Shown here piece by piece: positions 56,494-64,000 of a stretch of DNA of 64,000 nt. Under the pieces are notes generated by a model. The model searched no databases. It had not been told where the DNA came from and saw only the letters and a list, made by a program, of their open reading frames with translations. Made by a program: the position numbers and the translations under genes. Each line of letters starts with the position of its first letter. Position 1 is the stretch's first letter. This DNA is from Acorus gramineus. Lineage: Eukaryota > Streptophyta > Magnoliopsida > Acorales > Acoraceae. The stretch lies in contig CM060855.1 in NCBI GenBank assembly GCA_030737835.1, positions 17,930,378-17,994,377 on the forward strand. The letters are read 5' to 3'.

Positions 56494-57975
56494 TGTAGAG
56501 GGAAAATCTTGTGCTCTTCCAGAATGTTCCACGTGTGTACATGAATCGGGTTAACAGGTAGATCAACTAGACCCGGAAGATCACAACCGGTTACTGACCA
56601 ACCGAGGAGGGCAATTCGGGGAACTAACCCCCCCCCCCCTCCCCGCCAGAGGAGTACAGCTCGGAGGACTGACCCTTCACTCAAGGAGGAGAGCTCGGGT
56701 AACTGGTCCCTTGTTTAAGGCTTAACACCGAGGACTTACTAGCGAGGAGAGGTCCACTCGACCAATGATGACTCAAGAAGGATAAAGACTAGTCATTTTG
56801 TCGAACCCCCTCCGAAGTAAGGCTGTTGAAGCATCTTTGAGACCAACTAGTCAGGCCTAGAGGTGCTATTCGGTCAGCTTGATTCAGTTTTTTACAAATC
56901 CATGTTTAACCAAATTATAGTCACATGTACATCAAAAATTGAACTGAACCAAACAAAAAACCAAAACAAAAACCCAAAATCGAACCGATCCTTGTTTGGT
57001 AAACCCAAACTAAACCGAACCGAACTGTTAAAGATAAACATATATATGCCTTTTTTTTCTTCCTACTAATTTGGGTTGGTTAGAGTGTTTTTAGGGGTTG
57101 GTTACAACTTCACAAAAATATCAAAAGACTAGGATTGATGGTATAAATTACTATATTTATTTTTTTATAAATATTAATGACATAATAACAATATAATTTT
57201 AATATAAAAGGAATGATCTAAATGAATATTGATTATGTACAATGTGTTTAAATTTAATTCGGTTTGGTTAGGTTAATTTGGTTTTTTTAAGTAAAACCAA
57301 ACCTAAACCAAAGTAGATCGATTTATTAATTTTTCAATTCATATCAAAACCGAACAAAAAATCTATTGATCCAAACAAAAAAAAATCAATTTAGATTTGG
57401 TTCAGATTCAATTTAACCAATCAAAGTTGCCCCCTAGTCGGACCTAGGTCCAGGCCTAACCCTAGCCACAGGTGGAGGGGGGCCACTGAGACCTCAGGAT
57501 AAGGTCGGGACCATGCACTCTGCCTAGCCGAACTGGTAGAGAGGCACCCAGAACCAGACAAACAGTCTGCCATAGCACACCGCAGTCGCAGTTAGAGCGA
57601 ATGTGGCAACGTCACGTGGCCACGACATCATAATGAACCCCAATCATGTGCCTCGCAAAATCTTTCATGTTAGAAGATATTCGCCGAGACAGAGGGATAA
57701 TTGAGTGGGAAAACGTGGCCACTCAATTGGCTAAAAGGGAAAAAGGAAGAGAGAAGAGAAACATATTTTCTGAAGTAAGCATTTCCTGTTCACTCAGTCC
57801 ACAGAAAAAATTCTAGTTCTTCTTCTTCACTGACTTGAGTGTCGAAGTCCCCTTGATCGGCACCACACCGCTGTCCAAGGCTCTTTGAGTGCAAAACTCG
57901 GATCTTTACCCGAAGGCAAAGCTCCGGCATCACCACTCTTATTAAGGGGAATCACCACCTTCGAACGGAGTATTT
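56494..57975 (+). mobile_element. Gypsy-like LTR interrupted by another repeat
   Basis: Starts TGTAGAGGGAAAATCTTGTG like the solo LTR at 21676. The late part (TCAAGGCTCTTTGAGTGCAA region, AACTCGGATCTTTACCCGA) is of Gypsy LTR type. Between about 56867 and 57428 an AT-rich repeat with AACCGAACCGAAC and GGTTTGGTTAGG words is inserted, with CTAG on both sides. The right end is cut by repeat R2 at 57976. No internal genes. Confidence 0.5.
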
Positions 57976-58140
57976 ACTTTGATAAAAAAAAAATTTACAT
58001 TTTCAATAAATACATTCATGCAATTCATTCGAGTATACACTTCATTTTTTTATAAAAATATGTACCTCATTAGATGAGGTATACTATTTTAAAAAAAATT
58101 CAAAACACCTGTACACGGAAAGTGGGACCGGAAAAGAGGT
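57976..58140 (-). repeat. Dispersed repeat R2, inverted copy
   Basis: CATTTTCAATAAATACATTC and ACCTCATTAGATGAGGTATA correspond to the reverse complement of the R2 copy at 28995. Confidence 0.5.
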
Positions 58141-58199
58141 TGTACGCAACATTATCCAAAAGAAAAAAAAAATGACACACAGACCCGTCAATAATCATA

Positions 58200-60498
58200 T
58201 CAACAACCCACAGAAAGCCTTGACTCCGCCACTGAAGAGTGCAAGAACCCCTGATTCGAGGAAGTCATCGCATAAGACATGAAATACTCATTGAAACCCA
58301 TACAGTGATCCAAGCCTGACATCCCCACGTATATGTAGTCTGGCGACAACTCTGTTATCTCCACGTCGCGGTCCAAAAACTGCACCACCTGTCTCATGCT
58401 TGGCCTCGCCTCCGCCACAGCGTGCACGCATAGCAACCCCAGCTTCAGCACAAGCTCTACCTCCTCCGTTGCGTAATCCCCCTCCAACCGCGCATCCACC
58501 GCCTCCACCACCAACCCCCGCCGCCAGTGGTCCAACACCCAATCCGAAAGGCTAAGGTCTGTAGGCGACGCGCGCGGGTCAATTGGCCTGCGCGCGCACG
58601 CCACCTCAAGAAGGAAAGCCCCAAACGCATAAACGTCAGTGGCGGTCGTGGCCTTCCCTGTCTTTGTGAGTTCCGGCGCGAGGTAACCCAGGGTGCCGAC
58701 GACTTGGGTCGTGTGGGGACCGGTCCCGTGGTCGTAGAGGCGGGCCAAGCCAAAGTCGCTGAGCCTCCCGTTCATCTCTCCGTCCAACAATACGTTGCTC
58801 GATTTGATGTCTCGGTGGACGATGAGCTGCTCCCACCCCTCGTGCAAATAGAGCAACCCGGACGCGACTCCTTTGATAACCTGAAATTAAGCATGTCAAC
58901 AAATCAAATATGCATCAGATATCTTAATATTCGAATTCCAATATCTTCATATTCACAGTGAATACAAATGATTTTTGAATAATTGACATATTTAAAAATG
59001 AACAAGGGTGATATGTAATATTATAGAGACAAATTAAAATCAAGATTTCTGGATTTCTCATTTTTTAAAAACAATGATAGTTATTTAAATTTTCAATATA
59101 TATTTGAGATGAATCAAGATAATGAATGTTAAACAATGTATAATTTTACAATATATATATATTGTACTTTCAATTTTTTTGAATAATTAACAGGCTTACT
59201 TGAAATCTCTGGCTCCAGCTCAACAAAGGCTTGTTGGGATCAAACAGGAAGTTATCGAGGCTTCCGTTCGACATATAATCATACACCAAGATAAGCTCCC
59301 CTTTGCGCCTGCAATAGCCGAGGAGTTGGACTATGTTTTGGTGCCTTAACCGCTTGACGCTAGCGATCTCTGCCACGAACTCCCGCATGCCCTGCCTCGA
59401 CTCGTGCGAGACTCGCTTGATCGCCACCTCGCCCCGTCCATCCCGCAACACGCCTTTGTAGACCCTCCCGAATCCGCCCACCCCCACAAGCTCCCTCTCC
59501 CTGAACCCCTTCGTCGCAACGTACAAGTCTCTATACGAGAACCGATTAGGCCCATATTCGAGCTCCCAATCCTCAAGCAACTCGGCAAACTTACGCCTCC
59601 GATATACCATAACCGCCACCACCACTGCCACGGTAATTGCCACCGACGACAGGATCACAGGCAACCAAATCAAGAGCATCCTCGACTTGGGCCTGAGAAG
59701 CGAAGGGAGCCTCGAAAAATCGATCCCTTGAGCTACACCATCCACACTAAAGCTCCATCCAAGGATGTAATGCGAGGTTGGGATGGACCCGGTCGAGGAC
59801 GAGAAACCAACATAAACTACCGACTTGGACCCAAACTCCTTCGACATATCGACACGCACCGACAATAGTGGAATCTCTGGTTTCACCGACTCGCCCGGAG
59901 CCAGAGTTACATCAAGCCGCTTCTTGATCCCATCATAGTCGACCCACAACTGCATTGGATCACCACTTATGAGGCTCAGATTTTTAAACCTTCCTTGATT
60001 AGTGAAATAACCAGCGGAAGTCGACTTGACCGAGATCAACGACTTGATGTCGACACCGACATGGTTGTCGTTGATGTCCTTGAGATCCAAGTCTTGGACC
60101 GTGTCGAGCTCGACCGCGACGACGTTGTTCCGTCTCTTGAGGCCGAGGTACTGGCTCGGGAGGGACCCGACGATGCGGGTCGTCCGGGAGAGTAAGAACG
60201 TTATGCCGTGGCCACTCAGGTTGGCATATTTGGAGGCCACGGCGAAGACGAATGTCGTCGAAAAGGAGGAGATCTTGTCGACATGGATCTGGGTCGGATG
60301 GAAGGCGTGGCCCTGGACTTCTTTCAGGTCTTGGGTTAGTCGGAGGAGGCCGGCCCGGGTGATCTCGGCGGCGCCGTTGACGAGGAGGGAGGCCCCGTGG
60401 AAGCCGTTGAAGAGGAAGCTTTGACCAGGTGAGGCGGTGGCGGTGGCGGTGGTGAAGAGGAGGATCAAGAGGAGAGTGTTGAAGACTGTGGTTTTCAT
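58200..60498 (-). CDS. L-type lectin receptor kinase (LecRK), two exons
   Basis: Exon 1 is 60498-59200 (433 codons) and exon 2 is 58880-58200 (226 codons plus stop): 659 residues, the usual length. A signal peptide (1-22), legume-lectin domain (about 26-262, with [10 protein letters not shown] and [10 protein letters not shown] near 127-150), two N-glycosylation sites (93, 173), a transmembrane helix (274-299), then a Ser/Thr kinase: glycine loop GVGGFG (339-344), catalytic lysine K361, HRD (455-457), DFG (475-477), APE (501-503). All key residues are present, so it should be an active RD kinase at the plasma membrane. Such proteins sense extracellular signals in defence and wall adhesion; the ligand cannot be told here. 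The intron is unusual. Upstream lie a tandem duplication and an LTR fragment. Confidence 0.93.
58881..59199 (-). other. Intron of the LecRK gene
   Basis: 319 bp, AT-rich, GTAAGC donor after AGATTTCAA and TTAATTTCAG acceptor before GTTATCAAAGG, on the minus strand. Phase 0, between RFQ and VIKGVA, which restores the standard kinase sequence there. Reading through would add nine wrong residues and a stop. Confidence 0.88.
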
Positions 60499-60587
60499 TT
60501 TCTAGAGGTAGAATTGCCTTTGTGTGGTAGAGATGAGCACCGTTAATGTGATGGTCTTTCCATTCTTATCCTCTCTTTTTTTCTATC

Positions 60588-60872
60588 ATTCCATTCATTT
60601 GATATTTATTCATTTGAAAAGTCGTTATTAAGGCCAAAAAAAAAAAAAAAATCATTGTGGAATCGTCAAGTGTTTGAAGGGAGATTTTTTTTATAAGAAT
60701 TTTGTATTGGTTTGGTCTTTGCATTATCATCCTTTTGTTTTTTCTCTACCAATCAATTCATTTGATATTTATTCATTTGAAAAGTAGTCGTTAAGATAAA
60801 AAAAAATTAATGTGGACTCGTCGAGTGTTTAGAGGGAGATTTTTTTTTTAGTAGAATTTGTATTGGTTGGTC
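60588..60872. repeat. Two tandem copies upstream of the LecRK gene
   Basis: TTTGATATTTATTCATTTGA, GTGGA-TCGTC-AGTGTTT and GAATTT(T)GTATTGG recur at about 60588-60715 and 60752-60872. They cover the 90-375 bp upstream of the kinase start codon. Confidence 0.7.
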
Positions 60873-60873
60873 T

Positions 60874-61228
60874 TGTTATATATTGTGGAACCTGATGATA
60901 TGCATAGAAGATTGTTGGCGCTACGCAGGGTTGGACGGGGGTCGAGCTCCCCGCAGAGCTGGCGGGATCGAGCTGTCCAGTCCGCAGGGTCTGAGGGCAG
61001 CACCTCGAGAATTTTTTTTTTTTTTTTTGTGTCTTTCGTGTATTAACTTTTTTGTCTTTAATGACATGTCAGTATAAAAAGACATCTCATATTTTTTATT
61101 AAGCTCTAGGGTTTTTATCTTCGGTAACCATTGTAAAAACTTCTCATTGATAGTGGATTGATATCTGGTGTGCTCCGTGGACGTAGGTAAGATTTGCCGA
61201 ACCACGTAAAATTTTTGTGTCTTTGCTG
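60874..61228 (+). repeat. Copia LTR fragment upstream of the LecRK gene
   Basis: Diverged copy of the LTR at 61645-62030, starting TGTTATATATTGTGGAACC and matching through TTGTGTCTTTGCT, then departing. The last ~60 bp of the full LTR are absent. A CATCACAACA at 61262-61271 might be an alternative end. No target duplication found. Confidence 0.65.
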
Positions 61229-61271
61229 CGGGTCTTTCCCCCATCTTGTGACTCAAGACATCATCACAACA

Positions 61272-61644
61272 TCTCTAAATGCCTCTACACAGAAACACGA
61301 TGATCAAGCATTCAAAGTGCAGATGGTGTTACACAATCCTATTCCTTGGAAGATACACTTATAAAAGAATGCCCTCATTTGGGGATTTGGGTTGAATTTT
61401 TATTCAATGATATTACGTTGTGAATCACAAAATAACTACCTCCCTGATCTCAATTTGGACATTCTATGTTTCGATTGTGGTAACAAAATTTCTTTTCCTT
61501 TTAGAATCTTCAAATTGTCTTCATCCAGAACATGAACTTGGGGTAGCCGAGATAAGGATAAGTCAATGAGTTAAGGATAAGTCAATGAGATGCAATGATA
61601 CAAAGTCTAATTGTCAGGGGGTCATATTCATCATATGTTCAATT
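61272..61644. repeat. Third copy of the inverted-duplication sequence
   Basis: 61330-61570 (CCTTGGAAGATACACTTATA, CCCTGATCTCAATTTGGACA, GAACATGAACTTGGGGTAG) is a diverged copy of 35300-35700 in the same orientation. No gene seen. Confidence 0.5.
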
Positions 61645-62030
61645 TGTTATATATTGTGGAGCCTGATGATGTGCGCAGAGGATTGTTAGCGCTACGCAGG
61701 GTCGGACGGGGGTCGAGCTCCCCGCAGAGATCGCGGGGTCTGGGGGCAGCGTCAACAGAAAATTTTTTTAGGGTGTCTTTCGTGTATTGACTTTTTTGCC
61801 CTTAATGAGATGTCAGTATAAAAGGGCATCTCATATTTTTCATTAGGCTCTAGGGTTTTTATCTTCGGTGTGACCATTGTAAAAACTTCTCATTGATAGT
61901 GGATTGATCTCTGGTGTGCTCCGTGGACGTAGGCAAGATTTGTCGAACCACATAAATTTTTGTGTCTTTGCTTCGATTTGTTTGTTTATCTCTTTTGATT
62001 GATTGCATCCCAAGATCCGAAATCGCAACA
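61645..62030 (+). repeat. 5' LTR of the 62-kb Copia element
   Basis: 386 bp, TGTTATATATTGTGGAGCC to AAATCGCAACA. GTATAAAAGGGC near 61815 is a TATA box. The preceding 5-mer is CAATT; the 3' partner lies outside the window. Confidence 0.82.
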
Positions 62031-62032
62031 AT

Positions 62033-62045
62033 TGGTATCAGAGCC
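62033..62045 (+). other. Primer-binding site (initiator Met-tRNA type)
   Basis: TGGTATCAGAGCC, two bases after the LTR. Confidence 0.9.
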
Positions 62046-62056
62046 ACGGTTTTACT

Positions 62057-62289
62057 AGATCTAGGGCACAGGAGGTGCCTATTCGCGAGATCTGTAGATC
62101 TAGGGCACAGGAGGTGCCTATTCGCGGGATCTGTAGATCTAGGGCACAGGAGGTGCCTATTCACAGGATCTGTAGATCTAGGGCACAGGAGGTGCCTATT
62201 CGCGGGATCTGTAGATCTAGGGCACAGGAGGTGCCTATTCGCGGGATCTGAAAATCTAGAACACAGAAGGTGTCTATTCGAGTGGGAGC
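62057..62289 (+). repeat. 39-bp tandem repeat, six units, in the Copia leader
   Basis: Units start at 62057, 62096, 62135, 62174, 62213 and 62252. Each reads AGATCTAGGGCACAGGAGGT then GCCTATTCGCGGGATCTGT with few changes; the sixth is diverged. The unit is 13 codons long, so it is open in three frames. Confidence 0.9.
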
Positions 62290-62290
62290 A

Positions 62291-64000
62291 ATGGATTCAG
62301 ATAAGGAATTATCCAAAATCGAGAAATTTGATGGCACAAACTTTGGCTACTGGAAGATGCAGGTGGAGGATTATTTGTACGAGAAAGATCTCTATCAACC
62401 GTTGAAAGAGAAACCAGAAGAGATGGAGCAAGCGGCGTGGGATCTGTTAGATCGGAAGGCTCTCGGCGCAGTCAGGAAGACGCTGTCGAGGCATATAGCC
62501 TTTAATGTCAAGAAAGAGACATCCACGACTGCTCTCATGGCCAAACTGTCCAAGATGTATGAACAGCCTTCTGCGGCAAATAAGGTGCGTCTCATTAAGA
62601 AGTTATTCAATATGAAGATGACCGAAGATTGCAATTTCAAGGATCATCTCAACGAATTTAATGAAGTTACGGATCAATTAAATTCAATCGTTTTCGATGA
62701 TGAGATCCGTGCTTTATTGATCCTCGGGCAGTTACCCGAGAGTTGGAACGGCACTGTTACCGCGATCAGTTCCTCTACAGGAAAGAAAAAATTGAAGTTC
62801 GATGATGTGGTGAATCTGATTATGACAGAGGAGATCAGGCGACAAGCAGATGGTGGTTCCACTTCCGGATCAGCGTTGAATGTTGATAGCAGAGGCAGAA
62901 GTTCAAACAAGGGCAATGGGCGTGGCAAATCAAAATCGAGGAACGGCAGATCCAAATCGAGAAACCCAAGCAATTCCAACAATAATCAAAATCAGAATGC
63001 GAAGAAGATTATTGAGTGCTGGAATTGTGGTAAAACTGGACATTACAGAAATCAGTGCAGGTCAGAGAAGAAAGAAACACACAACAAGAATGAATCCAAT
63101 GTTCTTTCAGAAGAATCAGATGATGCATTGATTTGTTCCATGGAGAACAAGTCCGATTCTTGGGTGATGGATTCTGGTGCATCGTTTCACGCGACCTCTA
63201 ACAAAGATCTTCTCAGAAATTACGTCCCAGGCAGCTTTGGGAAGGTGTACCTTGGTGATGATCAACCATGCGATGTGGTCGGCAAGGGTAAAGTGCAGAT
63301 CAAGCTGAATGGCTCTGTATGGGAATTGAATGATGTCAGACACATTCCTGACCTAAGAAAGAACCTGATTTCAGTTGGGCAGCTAGCAAAGGAAGGCTAT
63401 ATGACAACCTTCAGTAGTGACAGCTGGAAGGTTTCGAGAGGCTCATTGATCGTTGCACGAGGTAAAATGACTGGTACTCTTTATGTGACAACTGATGCTT
63501 GTGGTTCTATTGCAGTTGCTAACAGCAAGGATGATCCTAATATATGGCATCAGACTTGGTCACATGAGTCAAAAGGGACTTAAAGTCATGCACTCGATGG
63601 GGAGATTGCCAGGATTGCAGTCAGTTGATATCGACTTGTGCGAGAGTTGTATCTTTGGAAAGCAGAAGAGGATCAGTTTCAAGACGTGTGGCAGAACTCC
63701 GAAGCAGAATAAGCTTGAGTTGATTCACACAGATGTCTGGGGACCGGCTGCGGTCTCATCCATTAGCGGAAAGTCATATTTTGTGACTTTCATTGATGAC
63801 CATTCCAGGAAGGTATGGGTTTACTTCTTGAGACAGAAATCAGAGGTGTTTGAAGTGTTCAAGAAGTGGAAGGCAATGGTGGAAAATGAAACAGGCTTGA
63901 GAATCAAGAGGCTGAGGTCCGACAATGGTGGTGAGTATGAAGACACCAATTTCAAGAAATTCTGTTATGATAGTGGAATCAGATTAGAGAGAACTGTGCA
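62291..64000 (+). pseudogene. Copia gag-pol (5' part), one 2-bp deletion
   Basis: Start ATG 62291 (MDSDKELSK) rather than the upstream GTG in the repeat. GAG domain with FDGTNFGYWKMQ and a conserved LPESW; CCHC knuckle CWNCGKTGHYRNQC (63017-63058); protease DSGA (63170-63181); pre-integrase WHQ at 63547. Two bases are missing near 63557, sending the frame to TAA at 63581. In the shifted frame it stays open to the window end with the zinc-binding region CESC, integrase D (63732, HTDVWGP) and D (63921, SDNGGE). Without this deletion the visible part would be intact. Confidence 0.88.

Larger units (their letters stand above)
61645..64000 (+). mobile_element. Copia retrotransposon, Tork/Tnt1-like, cut by window end
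   Basis: LTR, primer-binding site, a six-unit leader repeat, then gag, protease and integrase to the last base. Only one coding lesion was found in the visible part. The lineage is suggested by the integrase words HTDVWGPA and the GAG layout; it is inference. Confidence 0.88.

Noticed and set aside
58288..60424. Other open frames overlapping the lectin kinase, on both strands, up to 154 codons
   Set aside because: Shadows of the GC-rich kinase exons; only the annotated frame gives lectin and kinase motifs.

Overview
This is nuclear DNA of a flowering plant. The evidence is an L-type lectin receptor kinase gene with a GT-AG intron, plant-type Copia and Gypsy retrotransposons with plant primer-binding sites, a plant LINE, and non-autonomous CACTA, Mutator-like, hAT-like and Harbinger-like elements. 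The DNA between genes is AT-rich and repeat-laden. Nothing in the window identifies the species or family.

Layout. 0-4 kb: a GC-rich inverted-repeat element, a LINE tail, and a Gypsy-like LTR candidate carrying five small GC-rich hairpins. 4.2-10.5 kb: a tandem cluster (group A) of small intronless genes for a ~65-residue basic protein with an invariant PPRRGEVKR core. It holds two complete copies (4583, 9544), one truncated copy (5710) and one leader-derived chimera (7663), with Mutator-like and Harbinger-like insertions among them. 10.5-11.1 kb: a degenerate TTACATT repeat field. 11.66-13.57 kb: a 5'-truncated LINE with an 11-bp target-site duplication. 14.9-20.1 kb: a complete but frame-broken Copia element with very short LTRs. 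21.3-22.4 kb: an inverted-repeat element holding a solo LTR. 24-27 kb and 31.4-37 kb: a second, diverged set of the small genes (group B), with complete copies at 24184 and 31479 and remnants at 26.5, 26.7 and 36.7 kb. 28.1-31.0 kb: a Mutator-like element and a short two-LTR element. 31.7-46.8 kb: direct and inverted segmental duplications and two CACTA elements. 46.8-57.9 kb: nested LTR-element remnants, a hAT-like element and a Gypsy-like LTR. 58.2-60.5 kb: the lectin receptor kinase gene on the minus strand. 60.6-64 kb: an LTR fragment upstream of the kinase gene, then a young Copia element running off the window.

The most interesting content is the dispersed small-protein family. Five copies or remnants keep the same protein core, both groups have their own conserved upstream boxes, and group B copies keep a hairpin downstream of the stop that shows covariation. 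All copies lie on the plus strand, and coding and flanking DNA were duplicated together. I cannot assign a function. The kinase is an ordinary plasma-membrane lectin receptor kinase except for an intron within its kinase domain. Apart from these, nearly everything is transposon-derived, and several insertions are dated or confirmed by target-site duplications or by empty sites in duplicated copies.
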